Position numbers and translations under genes: made by a program. Below the pieces are notes generated by a model. The model did not search any database. It saw only the letters and a program-made list of their open reading frames with translations, and was not told where the DNA came from. DNA of 64,000 nt from Rhodococcus rhodnii (GTDB lineage: Bacteria; Actinomycetota; Actinomycetes; Mycobacteriales; Pseudonocardiaceae), in NCBI GenBank assembly GCA_000720375.1, contig JOAA01000019.1, forward strand, positions 248,001 through 312,000, in the 5' to 3' direction. This document shows positions 25,651 through 35,415 of the stretch, one piece after another (the stretch's first letter is position 1; every line of letters begins with the position of its first letter).

Positions 25651-26162
25651 GTGTACTGGAATCCGTTACCCATCGCATGCGTCGGCCTCAGAGGCGAGTG
25701 GGAGGCGCGCAATTGGCGCAACACCCCGGGCCCGTTCTACGCAGCCGAAACCGACACCTGCTGGATGGGCAGACTGTCGCGCCACAACACGTCATGTACG
25801 ACGACGACTACGGCCAGGAGTTCATCTACCGCCAGCCACAGAATCCCGAAGAGCTCAGGCGCGTGCTCGACGCGGCCGGAGACGATCCGTGGGGAGGTTA
25901 CGCCGCCGACGGTGACAACCACTGGACACTGACGTCCGTACGCGAGTGGTGGGCCGATCGCGGGCGACTCCGGGAATGGGCGACCAAGCTGGCTGCCAAG
26001 TGGTCCGTCAGCGAGGTGAAGGACGAGGTCGAAGCGGCGAACGGAGCGCTTGACCTCGTGGCGTACCTGGACAACGGCATGGAGGCGTACCTGCGGGGCT
26101 ACGTGTTCTGGCTGGCCGAGGGACGGGAGCCGGTCGTGGGCGAAACGCTGCCGGCGCTGTGA
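25651..26162 (+). pseudogene. Frameshifted conserved hypothetical protein
   Basis: Two consecutive frames read as one protein. The first runs VYWNPLPIACVGLRGEWEAR to TDTCWMGRLS; the second continues APQHVMYDDDYGQEFIYRQP to the stop at 26162. The switch falls near 25775-25785 and is explained by loss of one base. The joined product would be about 170 residues, acidic and tryptophan-rich, unlike its neighbours. GTG 25651 is a plausible start, though the nearest GGAGG is 16 bases upstream. If the frameshift is real, an internal ATG at 25794 could still give a 122-residue C-terminal product. Function unknown. Confidence 0.65.
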
Positions 26163-26260
26163 CCTGCCAGTTAGGCTCGGGGGCGTGAATGCCGGAACGC
26201 CGTCCTTGAAAATCGGTCGCCACCAGGTCGCCGGGTGCGCGTCGACGGTGGGCATCGCCG

Positions 26261-26680
26261 ATGGCTGACCACTTCAACCCACCGGGAATGTGGCAGCCAA
26301 ATGGCCGCGCCTTCTCTCAGGGCGTCGTCCAAGGCCAGGGCGAAGTCGTCCACATCACCGGGCAGGTCGCCTGGGATGAGCACGACAACGTCGTCGGCGG
26401 GGCAGACGCCGAAGCGCAGATGGAGAAGGCCATCGACAACGTCCGGGTAGTCCTCGACGAGGTCGGCGGCACGCTCGGCGACATCGTCTCGATGACGATC
26501 TACTTCCTCAACCGCGAGGATCTGCCGGCCATTCAACGGGTCCGCGCCCGCCACTTCGATGTCCGGACGGCTCCGGCCAGCATCCTGATCCAAGTGCCCG
26601 GCTTGGTGATCCCGGAATTGCTCGTCGAACTCGTCCCGATCGCGGTCGTGCCGCACAGCAGGTTCAAGCGCCCGCGCTGA
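26261..26680 (+). CDS. RidA-family protein
   Basis: 139 residues of the YjgF/YER057c/UK114 family, which hydrolyses reactive enamines and imines from PLP enzymes or acts in catabolic pathways. Visible: FSQGVVQGQGEVVHITGQVAWD at the N-terminus and the C-terminal ASILIQVPGLVIPELLVELV. The canonical catalytic arginine usually found in the R-x-x-x-x-V region (here RTAPASILIQ) appears retained. It stands alone, with no clear partner. Confidence 0.9.
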   Translation: MADHFNPPGMWQPNGRAFSQGVVQGQGEVVHITGQVAWDEHDNVVGGADAEAQMEKAIDNVRVVLDEVGGTLGDIVSMTIYFLNREDLPAIQRVRARHFDVRTAPASILIQVPGLVIPELLVELVPIAVVPHSRFKRPR

Positions 26681-26789
26681 GTGACGACATGTGCCGTGTG
26701 GACCAGCGGTTAGCCTTGAGGGCGCGAAGGCTGGAACTAAGCCAACACACTGACAACTCTGCGCTGGGCGAATCCGGGACTCGGTGAGC

Positions 26790-27428
26790 CTAATCGGTGA
26801 GACCCAGTGTGTGGGTTGTTCCGTCGGCGAAACCGATCACGACCCGCAGCGGGCCCGCGGAGCCAGGCAAGGTACGCAGGCCGTGGGGTTCTCCTCCGCA
26901 CCAGCGTTGAATGTCCTCGGCCGGGCCTGCCACCTCGATACGGGCGATTCCCACTGGTTGGCGCTGATGCGCGGCGCTGAGCGCAGCAGTCCCCTCCGGC
27001 CAGTGGATAAGGACGGGCAACCATCTCCGGTCGAAGTTCGCACCGAATCCAGCGAGCAGGTATGACGGGTAGCCGGGGTCTTCCGCAGGCACCTCATGCA
27101 CGGGTTCGTCGCCCGCGGCAGCGAGGTCGCGCAAGCGGGACTCGTCCTCGATCACGACAAGCCAGGCCATCGGAACCATGGCCGCCGAAGGGTGCGTGTC
27201 GAGGGCCTCCATGTCGAACTGAAGCAGCGGCGGGGCACCTGGCGCCGGAGACTCACCGTTCGGGTAGTGGACTTCCAGGCACTGCCCCCGCCGGAGTGGT
27301 ACGACAAGGTTGGACAGCCCGAGGCCCGGAATGACTCGACCGCGGGCAATCCCCAGCCCGGCCCGCTTGAGCTCCTTCTCGGCGTCGGCCTTCGACCGCG
27401 CGGCCAACACCACGTGATCAATCTCCAC
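26790..27428 (-). CDS. VOC-family (glyoxalase-like) protein
   Basis: About 212 residues from GTG 27428. The N-terminus EIDHVVLAARSKADAEKEL and the segment GLGLSNLVVPLRRGQCLEVHYP match the glyoxalase-like PF13468 type, and metal-ligand positions (H, E) are present. Substrate unknown. A longer frame extending to 27761 is antisense to dusB and rejected. Divergent from dusB. Confidence 0.85.
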   Translation of the reverse strand: MEIDHVVLAARSKADAEKELKRAGLGIARGRVIPGLGLSNLVVPLRRGQCLEVHYPNGESPAPGAPPLLQFDMEALDTHPSAAMVPMAWLVVIEDESRLRDLAAAGDEPVHEVPAEDPGYPSYLLAGFGANFDRRWLPVLIHWPEGTAALSAAHQRQPVGIARIEVAGPAEDIQRWCGGEPHGLRTLPGSAGPLRVVIGFADGTTHTLGLTD

Positions 27429-27545
27429 CCTGATCCCCTTCCACGAGGATGAGCCCCACGACACCTTACTGAAAGTGGTTTTCACTATCAAACAGGTATT
27501 CGGGTCAGCCCCGAAACCATTCGAGGTGTCCCGCACAATGGAGGC

Positions 27546-28679
27546 ATGCGAGCGTCGACACGAAGCCTGCGGATTGGCCCCTACGAGGTCGATCCCGCCG
27601 TCGTGCTCGCGCCGATGGCGGGGATCACCAACGTGGCGTTCCGGCAGCTCTGCCGCGAGTTCGGCAGCTCCACCTCGCTGTACGTGTGCGAGATGATCAC
27701 CGCGCGGGCCATCGTCGAACGCGACGAGAAGACCATGCACATGATCACCTTCGGCGAGCACGAAAACCCGCGGTCACTCCAGCTCTACGGCGTCGACCCG
27801 GCCACCATCGCCGAGGCCACCAAGATCATCGTCGGCGAGGACCGAGCCGACCACATCGACATGAACTTCGGGTGCCCGGTGCCCAAGGTCACCAAGAAGG
27901 GTGGCGGAGCGGCTCTTCCGTACAAGCGGAAACTCTTCGGGGACATCGTCAAGGCTGCTGTGGACGCTGCGGGAGATGTACCCGTCACGGTCAAGTTCCG
28001 GGTCGGCATCGACGACGAGCACCAGACGTTCCTTGACGCCGGGCGGATCGCGGAAGCCGAAGGGGCGCAAGCGGTCGCGTTGCACGCGAGGACCGCAGCG
28101 CAGCGGTACTCGGGCACCGCTGACTGGTCGAAGATCGCGATGCTGAAAGAGGCCGTGACGACCATTCCCGTGCTGGGCAACGGCGATATCTTCAGCGCCG
28201 ACGACGCCGTCAAGATGATGGCGCAGACTGGTTGCGATGGTGTCGTTGTCGGGCGTGGGTGCCTTGGCAGGCCTTGGCTTTTCGCCGAACTGCAGGCAGC
28301 GCTGCGGGGTGAGCCGATTCCGGACGCCCCGGATCTCGGCACTGTCGCCCGGATCCTGCACCGGCACGCCCTGCTGCTCGTCGACCATCTCGGTCCGGAC
28401 AAGGGCATTCGTGACCTGCGCAAGCACATGGCCTGGTATCTCAAGGGTTTCCCGATCGGCTCCGAGCTTCGCCAGCAGTTCGCGTTGGTCGACACCGTCG
28501 GGCAGATCGAGGATCTGATCACGCAACTGGATCACGACGCTCCTTTCCCCGCCGACGCTGAAGGTCCGCGCGGGCGTCAGGGTTCGCCTGGGAAGGTCAC
28601 GTTGCCGGACGGTTGGCTTGACGATCCGGACGACCGCGCTGTCCCCGTGGGCGCGGACGTCATGCACTCCGGCGGGTAG
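27546..28679 (+). CDS. dusB: tRNA-dihydrouridine synthase
   Basis: 377 residues. FMN-dependent enzyme that reduces uridine to dihydrouridine in tRNA. The TIM-barrel start VVLAPMAGITNVAFRQLC, the catalytic-cysteine block MNFGCPVPKVTKKGGG, and the C-terminal GFPIGSELRQQF region are DusB-typical, and the length is normal. It is expected to be housekeeping. A hydrolase gene follows about 50 bases downstream. Confidence 0.95.
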   Translation: MRASTRSLRIGPYEVDPAVVLAPMAGITNVAFRQLCREFGSSTSLYVCEMITARAIVERDEKTMHMITFGEHENPRSLQLYGVDPATIAEATKIIVGEDRADHIDMNFGCPVPKVTKKGGGAALPYKRKLFGDIVKAAVDAAGDVPVTVKFRVGIDDEHQTFLDAGRIAEAEGAQAVALHARTAAQRYSGTADWSKIAMLKEAVTTIPVLGNGDIFSADDAVKMMAQTGCDGVVVGRGCLGRPWLFAELQAALRGEPIPDAPDLGTVARILHRHALLLVDHLGPDKGIRDLRKHMAWYLKGFPIGSELRQQFALVDTVGQIEDLITQLDHDAPFPADAEGPRGRQGSPGKVTLPDGWLDDPDDRAVPVGADVMHSGG

Positions 28680-28727
28680 TGACACGCGTCACGGCATGCT
28701 TCATCGCCGAAATGGGTTCCCTTCAAC

Positions 28728-29447
28728 ATGGCCATGGTCGTGGTGCACGGAGTCCTCGCCGACGCGGCGCAGTGGAACGACGTCCGTACCGAACTCGTGG
28801 CCGCCGGCCATCAGGTGATCGCGAGAGATCGCCGTGGCCGCAATGGCATCGCCCTCAATGCGGACTACAGCGTCAAAACGGAGATCGAGGATCTGCACCG
28901 CGTTCTCGACGAAGCCGGGCCCGGATCCGTTCTCTTCGGCCACAGCTACGGCGCCGTGATCGCGTTGCTCACCGCGCAACAGCGCGACGATCTACACAGC
29001 GTGATCCTGTACGAGCCCATCGCGACGGGTCATCAGCTCAAAGCTTTCGTTGGCACGGCAGTGGAACGGGCAAAGCGGGCAGTTGAGGCAGGCGACCTCG
29101 ATGCCGCGATGGAGATCTTGGTCACGGACGTGTCGCCGACTCCACCCGATGTCCTGGCGCGCTATCGCGGCAACCGGATGTGGCAGTCGCAGTTGCCGTT
29201 CGTACCGTCGGCCATCCAGGAACTTGAGGCCTTGCTCGCCCATGACATCGACTACGACCAAGTGACGCCGCCACGGGCGCCGGCCAAGGTTGTTCTCGGG
29301 GCCAAAAATGTCGGCACAATGCCGTTCGGCAGGCCAACCGAGACGCTGGCGTACACCATCGGCGCCGAGCTGCTGCTGCTCGACGACCTCGGTCACGTTG
29401 CCCACATGCAGACACCCGCGAAGCTCGTCGAGGCGATAAATTCCTAG
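28728..29447 (+). CDS. Alpha/beta hydrolase
   Basis: 239 residues. Nucleophile elbow FGHSYGAVIA, oxyanion-hole region VVVHGVLADAAQW and the catalytic histidine near the C-terminus in LGHVAHMQTPAKLV. Resembles EstC-like or haloperoxidase-type hydrolases with no assigned substrate. A short lipoprotein gene starts two bases after its stop. Confidence 0.88.
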   Translation: MAMVVVHGVLADAAQWNDVRTELVAAGHQVIARDRRGRNGIALNADYSVKTEIEDLHRVLDEAGPGSVLFGHSYGAVIALLTAQQRDDLHSVILYEPIATGHQLKAFVGTAVERAKRAVEAGDLDAAMEILVTDVSPTPPDVLARYRGNRMWQSQLPFVPSAIQELEALLAHDIDYDQVTPPRAPAKVVLGAKNVGTMPFGRPTETLAYTIGAELLLLDDLGHVAHMQTPAKLVEAINS

Positions 29448-29449
29448 CC

Positions 29450-29884
29450 ATGCGAGCGGCATTCGCAGTGGTCACGCTGCTGGCGGGCTGCTCGATCGCG
29501 GTCGACGGCAGTCCCGTCGCCGGTGCGGCGGGTGCCAAGGACCTCATCGTCAAGTACTTCGCCGACTTCGATGCCGCCGCGGCGCAGGGGCCCGCCGCCC
29601 AACAGGACTTCTTGCGCCGCACGCAACATCCCGACTTCACCAACCGGATCTGCGACCTGGCCGGCGTCACGATCACCGTCGAGCCGACCTTGTCCACGTT
29701 GCGGCCGGACGCGAAATGGGTGCCCGAAGGGGCAGATCGGCCGCGCGGTGACGTGTACGTCGTCGCTGTATCACTGACCGTCAGCCGGGACGGCCAGAAA
29801 CTCGGCGACCAGATCGGATCCGAGCGGATCGTGGTGCTCGACGGGGCCGTTTACGGCTTTATGCCTTGCCTTAGGCAAAACTGA
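29450..29884 (+). CDS. Putative lipoprotein of unknown function
   Basis: 144 residues with a lipobox (VVTLLAGC, cysteine at residue 14) and an NTF2-like overall look (KDLIVKYFADFDAAAAQG). Two further cysteines (NRICDL and MPCLRQ) could pair outside the membrane. It starts two bases after the hydrolase stop, so it is likely co-translated. Family not recognised. Confidence 0.72.
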   Translation: MRAAFAVVTLLAGCSIAVDGSPVAGAAGAKDLIVKYFADFDAAAAQGPAAQQDFLRRTQHPDFTNRICDLAGVTITVEPTLSTLRPDAKWVPEGADRPRGDVYVVAVSLTVSRDGQKLGDQIGSERIVVLDGAVYGFMPCLRQN

Positions 29885-30031
29885 AGACGACTGCGAGGCG
29901 TGTCACACCCCATCACTGGGTTGGAGCAGTCATTCATCCACCAGATGAGGGATTTCTGTATACACCTGCCCTCAGTGTCTCAAGCCGGGCCGCCAACCGG
30001 TCGACAGAGATACTTGAGGGAGGTGAAGGCG

Positions 30032-30898
30032 GTGACCGGACTCGGACGCGGTATCGCCGAGCCTGAGCCCGTGTCAGACCCGCCGGAGTGGGCCGTGCAC
30101 GAGGACACAGGCGGCGCGAACACGCCTGACGGCACGTCTCTTGTCCAGCTGCACGAGTCGATCGCCACCCTGCTGGCGTCGCGTGGCCAGTGGCGCCAGG
30201 CCTACCAGCACCTCCGCTCCGCACTCGAACTCATCCACGCCGACAAGACCGAAGCGCCGCGCATTCCCGAGCAGCTGCGCCGGGAGGTCGACCGGTTGCG
30301 CCGTGAGCACGCCGAAGCCCGCGAGCAGAGCATCCGCGACAGCCTGACCGCCAGCTACAACCGCCGTTATCTGGACCAGCGCCTGGTCACGTTGCTCGCC
30401 GACCGCCACACCATGGTCGGCGGCCTTGCCGTCGCATTGGTCGACCTTGACTGGTTCAAACAGGTGAACGACACCTTCGGGCACCTGATCGGCGACCGGG
30501 TGCTGCAACGGGTCGTCGATCTGCTGCAGGACGGCCTGCCCGAGGACGCGTTCTGCGCGCGGTACGGCGGCGAGGAGTTCGCGCTGGTCCTGCCCGGTGT
30601 CGACGGCCCGACCGCGGTCGCGATGGCCGAGGCCGCCCGGATCAAGATCGAGAGCTATCCCTGGTCGAAGATCGTTCTCGGGCTGCGGGTGACCGTCAGC
30701 ATCGGGATCGCCCACGAACCGACCCTGAGCTTGGGATCCGGCCCGGAGCGCCAGCTGCGTCAGGCGGACGGACTTCTCTACACGGCGAAGCAATCCGGAC
30801 GAAACGCCGTCGCCTATCGCGTGGGCGGAAGAACGTTCTTGGCCGGGCCCGCGGCCGGCCGCCGGGCCGTGACCGAGTCGAAGGCCCTGGTCTACTAA
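30032..30898 (+). CDS. GGDEF diguanylate cyclase
   Basis: 288 residues from GTG 30032, which has GGGAGG eight bases upstream; a longer frame from 29900 lacks such a site. Residues about 20-105 are a helical, TPR-like N-terminus (LLASRGQWRQAYQHLRSALEL), followed by a coiled coil and a GGDEF domain (about 110-270) with intact active site RYGGEEFALVLP. The RxxD inhibitory site five residues upstream is absent, so product inhibition through that site is unlikely. No membrane segment. Confidence 0.9.
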   Translation: MTGLGRGIAEPEPVSDPPEWAVHEDTGGANTPDGTSLVQLHESIATLLASRGQWRQAYQHLRSALELIHADKTEAPRIPEQLRREVDRLRREHAEAREQSIRDSLTASYNRRYLDQRLVTLLADRHTMVGGLAVALVDLDWFKQVNDTFGHLIGDRVLQRVVDLLQDGLPEDAFCARYGGEEFALVLPGVDGPTAVAMAEAARIKIESYPWSKIVLGLRVTVSIGIAHEPTLSLGSGPERQLRQADGLLYTAKQSGRNAVAYRVGGRTFLAGPAAGRRAVTESKALVY

Positions 30899-31110
30899 CG
30901 CCCGACGTCCCCCGTTCGGCCTAGCAGCCTGCGCGATTCCGCGTACTGAACGTAAACAAAGTTCGTCGGGCTGTCGTCAACAGTGGACACCGCCCGTACT
31001 ATCGCTGGGCAACGACCACTGTCGGTCTGCAACACTTGTGCTCCCCGGCGCGTCTGGACAAGCGGGGCCGTGTTGATATCGTGACGTGACTGAGATTGGA
31101 GGGAGACCTG

Positions 31111-33930
31111 GTGCCCGACGAAGATCGCCCGTACGGCACCGGTGCTCGCCGCAGTCGTCACTCGACCGAGGAAGCGTCACCCGAACAGCAGCCACGCCGT
31201 CGCAGACGGTCAATGGAGGATTCGGGCGGCGTCAGCGTCTCGGATTTGGTCAAGCGCCATACGTCGCGAACAGACCTGCCGATTCCGCAGGTCAACGGTG
31301 CGCCCGCAGCGAGTCAACCGGTACCGCAGACGCCGCCGCGTGCCCCGCAACGGGCCGCGCGCGAAGCCGAGCCGGCGAAGGCACCGCAGGCACCACCGCC
31401 CCCTCCGCCGGAGGCACAGCGCCGCGCAGCGCCGCCGCGTCGGCAGGCTCAGCCCCGCCCGGAGCAGATGTCGCAGCAGATGCCGCGCCCTGAGCCCCGT
31501 GGCCGTGCCCCGCAACCGCCAGCCGCACCCAACGGGCAGCAGGCGACCGGGCAGCGGCCCGTTCCTTCGCGGGACGCGACTGGTCAGCGTCCAATGCCGC
31601 CGAACCCGGCGCCGAGACCGGTCGCGCAAGCATCCGGTACATATTCGATACCCGCAGCCCAGGTGGCGGCCGCTAAGGTTCCGCCTGCCCCGCGCGGGCA
31701 CACCTCTGGCCCACGGCCGGTACCGCAGAACTCGGCGGCGCTCCCGGCGCCTGCCAAGCCCACCAACGGCCACACGAACGGGCACACCGGTCAACAGCCG
31801 CGGCCCGCGCGTCCGCCGCAGCCGTCTCAGCAACTGCCGGTCCCGCAGCCGTCCCAGCAGCTTCCCGTGCCGAACGCGGGTCAGAACGGCCGTCCGCCCA
31901 AGCCGGTCGGCCAGATGTCGGCCCAGCTGCCGGTCCCGCAGGCGCCCGCGGCCGAGCCGGAAGAGCGCCCGGCGAACGGCAACGGGCAGGTCCCGCCCGC
32001 GTTGAAGCGCTCGGCGCCGTCGAACGAGCGCAAGCCGATGCCGCCGCGCCGCGAGATCGACGCCATCAGCATGACCACGGAGATGGAGGCCATCTCCGAA
32101 GACGTCAAGGAAATCCGCCGGGTGGACGCCACCCTCGCGCGGTTCTCCGCCGTCCACGACGAGCTCGCCGAAGAGGAACGACTAAAGAAGGAAAAGCGCG
32201 AGCGCTTGATGCCGTGGCTAAAAGGGGAAAGCGAGGGCGACGAAGAGCCTGACGTCCTCGCAGAAACCCAGGCAGCAGGCACCCTCGACCGTGAACTGGC
32301 CGATCTTCCCACGGTGAACGAACGGCCAGTGGTCGAACACGTCGAACACACCCAGCACGTCGATCCGCCCGAGCCGGAGCGCAAGACCGCAGGCGGTGGA
32401 GGCACGCGCAAACCACCCACCAACCGGCTGGTCCGGTCCGGCCGGATCGCCGCCGCGTCCATCGCCGCGGTTCTGCTCGTCGGCACGGGCGTCGTGTGGG
32501 GCGGCAAGGAATGGATCGACGGTCAGTTCAACGAGGTCGCAGCGCTCGACCAGAACTCGTCGGACATCAAGGACGGCGCCGCGCAGCTGGGTGACGAGAA
32601 CTTCCTGATGGTCGGCTCGGACACGCGCGAAGGCGCGGAGGCCGAGGACGGCGTCGGCACCGCCGCGCAGGTCAAGGGCGCGCGGTCGGACACGATCATG
32701 ATCGCGCACATCCCGAAGGACCGGAAACGCGTCGTGATGGTGTCGTTCCCGCGTGACCTGGAAGTCCAGATCCCCGCGTGCGAGAAGTACGACTCCGCGA
32801 CCGGCAAGTACGGCGAGCCCGGTCAGCCGCTGAAGAACGAGAAGATCAACGCGGCGTTCATGGTCGGCGGGCCGAAGTGCGTCACCAAGGTGGTCCAGAA
32901 CCTGACCGGACTGAAGATCAACCACTTCGTCGGCATCGACTTCCACGGCTTCAAGGACATGGTCGACGCCGTGCATGGCGTCGAGATGTGCGTGGCGAAA
33001 CCGATGTACGACACCAAGTTGAAGACTTGGATCGTCGAGAAGCCCGGCCAGAACGTGACATTGACCGGTGACGCGGCGCTGAACTTCGTGCGCGCCAGGG
33101 CCGTCACCGAAGGGCCGCACACCGACAAGGGCGACCCGACCGCGGACTACGGCCGGATCAAGCGCCAGCAGAAGTTCCTGTCCTCCTTGCTGCGCAAGGC
33201 GATGTCCGGTCAGGTGCTGCTGGACCCGGCCAAGCTCAGTGACTTCGTCGGCGCGTTCACCAAGGCCACTTTCGGCGAGGGCATCGGCACCGACGAGCTG
33301 ATCACGCTCGGCCGTTCGCTGCAGAGCGTCGGCGCGGGCAAGGTCACCTTCATCACCGTCCCGACCGTCGGCCTGCCCAACGGCCGCGGCAACGAAGTGT
33401 TGCGGGACAAGGACAACAAGGCGCTGTTCAACGCGATCATCAACAAGGTGCCGTTGCCCAACGAGCAGCCGGACGGTGCGCCACAGGCACAAGCAGGCCA
33501 GACGCCGCCGGAGTCGTTGCAGAACCAGCAAGGCCAGATCGTCGACCCGAAGTCGGTGAAGGTGCAGGTGCTCAACTCCGGCGCCAAGGACGGCGACGGC
33601 AGGCGTGCCCAGACCGCGCTGCGCAACCAGGGCTTCGTGGTGCTGCAAGCGGTCGAATCCGGAACCAAGCTGCCGAACACGGTCGTCAAGTACGGCACGG
33701 ACCTCAACGCGGCGACCACGGTGTCCGCGGCGGTGCCCGGTTCGAAGCTGGAGAAGGACGACTCGCTCGGCAGCGCGGTGATGTTGTTCCTCGGCCAGGA
33801 TTACGGCGGCAAGATCCAGAACCCGTCGCAGGGAACCCCGGGTGGGCAGAACGCTCCGGCCCCGCCACCAGCACCGGAGGTACCGAAGGGCCTGTCGACC
33901 GTCAACGCGGGCGACCAGGGTTGCGCCTAG
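31111..33930 (+). CDS. LytR-CpsA-Psr family protein with long proline-rich cytoplasmic region
   Basis: 939 residues. LCP proteins attach glycopolymers (arabinogalactan or teichoic-type) to peptidoglycan. Residues 1-440 are a low-complexity Pro/Gln/Ala/Arg-rich cytoplasmic region with coiled-coil at its end; one transmembrane helix follows (AAASIAAVLLVGTGVVWGG, about 445-465). The LCP catalytic domain spans about 495-760, with conserved arginines and acids in ARSDTIMIAHIPKDRKRV and VMVSFPRDLEV and the RIKRQQKFLSSLL motif. A LytR_C domain lies at about 815-905. GTG 31111 follows GGAGGGA. Confidence 0.92.
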   Translation: MPDEDRPYGTGARRSRHSTEEASPEQQPRRRRRSMEDSGGVSVSDLVKRHTSRTDLPIPQVNGAPAASQPVPQTPPRAPQRAAREAEPAKAPQAPPPPPPEAQRRAAPPRRQAQPRPEQMSQQMPRPEPRGRAPQPPAAPNGQQATGQRPVPSRDATGQRPMPPNPAPRPVAQASGTYSIPAAQVAAAKVPPAPRGHTSGPRPVPQNSAALPAPAKPTNGHTNGHTGQQPRPARPPQPSQQLPVPQPSQQLPVPNAGQNGRPPKPVGQMSAQLPVPQAPAAEPEERPANGNGQVPPALKRSAPSNERKPMPPRREIDAISMTTEMEAISEDVKEIRRVDATLARFSAVHDELAEEERLKKEKRERLMPWLKGESEGDEEPDVLAETQAAGTLDRELADLPTVNERPVVEHVEHTQHVDPPEPERKTAGGGGTRKPPTNRLVRSGRIAAASIAAVLLVGTGVVWGGKEWIDGQFNEVAALDQNSSDIKDGAAQLGDENFLMVGSDTREGAEAEDGVGTAAQVKGARSDTIMIAHIPKDRKRVVMVSFPRDLEVQIPACEKYDSATGKYGEPGQPLKNEKINAAFMVGGPKCVTKVVQNLTGLKINHFVGIDFHGFKDMVDAVHGVEMCVAKPMYDTKLKTWIVEKPGQNVTLTGDAALNFVRARAVTEGPHTDKGDPTADYGRIKRQQKFLSSLLRKAMSGQVLLDPAKLSDFVGAFTKATFGEGIGTDELITLGRSLQSVGAGKVTFITVPTVGLPNGRGNEVLRDKDNKALFNAIINKVPLPNEQPDGAPQAQAGQTPPESLQNQQGQIVDPKSVKVQVLNSGAKDGDGRRAQTALRNQGFVVLQAVESGTKLPNTVVKYGTDLNAATTVSAAVPGSKLEKDDSLGSAVMLFLGQDYGGKIQNPSQGTPGGQNAPAPPPAPEVPKGLSTVNAGDQGCA

Positions 33931-33942
33931 ATGTCGGTCGTG

Positions 33943-33975
33943 GTTCACCAATGGTTCACGTGAGGATTCGGTAAG
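33943..33975 (+). promoter_or_regulatory. PHO box upstream of phoU
   Basis: Three 11-base units in tandem: GTTCACCAATG, GTTCACGTGAG and a weaker GATTCGGTAAG. This matches the actinobacterial PhoP direct-repeat site (GTTCACC-like, 11-base period). It ends 28 bases before the phoU start. Confidence 0.75.
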
Positions 33976-34003
33976 AACAGACACCTGCACGTAGGCTGTC
34001 GCC

Positions 34004-34666
34004 ATGCGTGAGGCCTACCGTGACCAGCTCGGACAACTTGCCGATCAGCTGGCAGACATGTGCTCCATGGTCGGCGACGCCATGTCGCTGGCCACTCGTG
34101 CCTTGCTGGAGAGCGATCTGGCATTGGCCGAACAGGTGATCGGCGACGACGCGAAGATCGACGACGCCCGCGCGAAAGCCGAAGAAGAGGCATACGCGCT
34201 GCTGGCGTTGCAGGCACCGGTGGCGACCGACCTGCGGACCGTGCTCGCGGTCATCCACGCGGCGGAAAGCCTTGAGCGGATGGGCGACCTGGCGCTGCAC
34301 GTGGCCAAGGCCGCGCGCCGCCGTCACCCCAACCCGGTGCTTCCTGACGGGGTGAAGCCGTACTTCGCCGAGATGGGCAAGGTCGCGTGCAAGATGGCGC
34401 AACAGGCCGAACAGGTTATCCGTACGCAGGACATCAAGCTCGCGCGCGAACTCGACGAGACCGACGACGAGATGGACGACCTGCACCGGCACTTGTTCAC
34501 CGTGTTGATGGACCGCAATTGGGACCACGGTGTCGCCGCGGCGGTCGACGTGACGCTGCTTGGCCGCTTCTACGAGCGGTTCGCCGACCACGCGGTGTCG
34601 GTCGCCAACCGGGTCGTGTTCGTGGTGACCGGCAAGATGCCGGGCTACGAGACCGACGAGCTCTAA
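34004..34666 (+). CDS. phoU: Phosphate signalling/transport regulator PhoU
   Basis: 220 residues forming two three-helix bundles. Each half carries a metal-binding acidic pattern ([19 protein letters not shown] and [19 protein letters not shown]). PhoU links Pst transport to PhoR/PhoP signalling. Here it is separate from pstSCAB by an ESX-type cluster but has its own PHO box. Its stop is shared in a 4-base overlap with espG. Confidence 0.95.
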   Translation: MREAYRDQLGQLADQLADMCSMVGDAMSLATRALLESDLALAEQVIGDDAKIDDARAKAEEEAYALLALQAPVATDLRTVLAVIHAAESLERMGDLALHVAKAARRRHPNPVLPDGVKPYFAEMGKVACKMAQQAEQVIRTQDIKLARELDETDDEMDDLHRHLFTVLMDRNWDHGVAAAVDVTLLGRFYERFADHAVSVANRVVFVVTGKMPGYETDEL

Positions 34667-35415
34667 GTCAGCGACTCCATCAGGTTTTCCAGCTGCTGCA
34701 CCAGACGGATGGTGTCGGCGGGCGCGAACGTCCCGCCGCCATCGTCCGGGTGCGCCTGCGCCATGTACCGGCCGTCCTCGGTGTCCAGCCAGCTCAGGCC
34801 CGGCGCCCTGGTCTCCCGGCCATCTCTGTCCATAAGGGACACAACGAAGTAACCTGCGCCGGTTCTCGGTTTGCGCAGCATCTCTTGCGCGGCAAGCAAT
34901 TGTGCCTGTGACGCGGTACGCGCGGGCCGTACTTCACGGCCGAAGCCTTCGCGTTTTTCTTCCGCGGCAGCGGGTTTCGCCGTGATTGTGACTGATTGCC
35001 CGTGTCCTGGACGGAGTCTCGGCAGCAGGCTGACCGCGGTACGGGCCAACGACTCCGGCCGGACGAACTCGAACCGGAACATCTGGCCATCCTGGATGAC
35101 CAGCAGGCCACGCTCGCCGTCGGTGGAAACCCTGGCGTACAACGGACTTTCGTCGTCCAACGTGCCCAGAACCGCGATCGAGACGCGGTAGCGGGACATC
35201 AGCCGCAGCCCTTCCGCGACATCGGGATTCAGCTGGTCGTTGCGGACCAGTCCGCGTCGGGTCAGATCCGCGAACACCGCCCGTGCGATCCGTACGCGAT
35301 CGTCGACGAAGTCGCCGATTCCGGGCAACTGGAACGGATAGCGGCGGCAGTCCACGCCAAGCGCCTCGGCCAGGATGTCCACCGCCGCGAGCGACAGCGT
35401 GAACGAGTCGGTCAT
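34663..35415 (-). CDS. EspG-family ESX secretion-associated protein
   Basis: 250 residues resembling EspG chaperones that bind PE-PPE dimers in type VII secretion: [22 protein letters not shown] at the N-terminus and [15 protein letters not shown] at the end. It overlaps the PPE gene by 4 bases (ATGA) and is third in a three-gene operon, so it is the likely cytosolic chaperone for the upstream PPE protein. No ESX conserved components (EccC, MycP) are in the window. Confidence 0.82.
   Translation of the reverse strand: MTDSFTLSLAAVDILAEALGVDCRRYPFQLPGIGDFVDDRVRIARAVFADLTRRGLVRNDQLNPDVAEGLRLMSRYRVSIAVLGTLDDESPLYARVSTDGERGLLVIQDGQMFRFEFVRPESLARTAVSLLPRLRPGHGQSVTITAKPAAAEEKREGFGREVRPARTASQAQLLAAQEMLRKPRTGAGYFVVSLMDRDGRETRAPGLSWLDTEDGRYMAQAHPDDGGGTFAPADTIRLVQQLENLMESLT

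Noticed and set aside
27429..27761. N-terminal extension of the VOC protein
   Set aside because: The extension is antisense to dusB; a GTG at 27428 opens directly onto the family N-terminus.
32218..34005. 595-residue minus-strand frame opposite the LCP gene
   Set aside because: Arg/Val/His-rich shadow frame without a recognisable domain; the opposite strand has a clear LCP protein.
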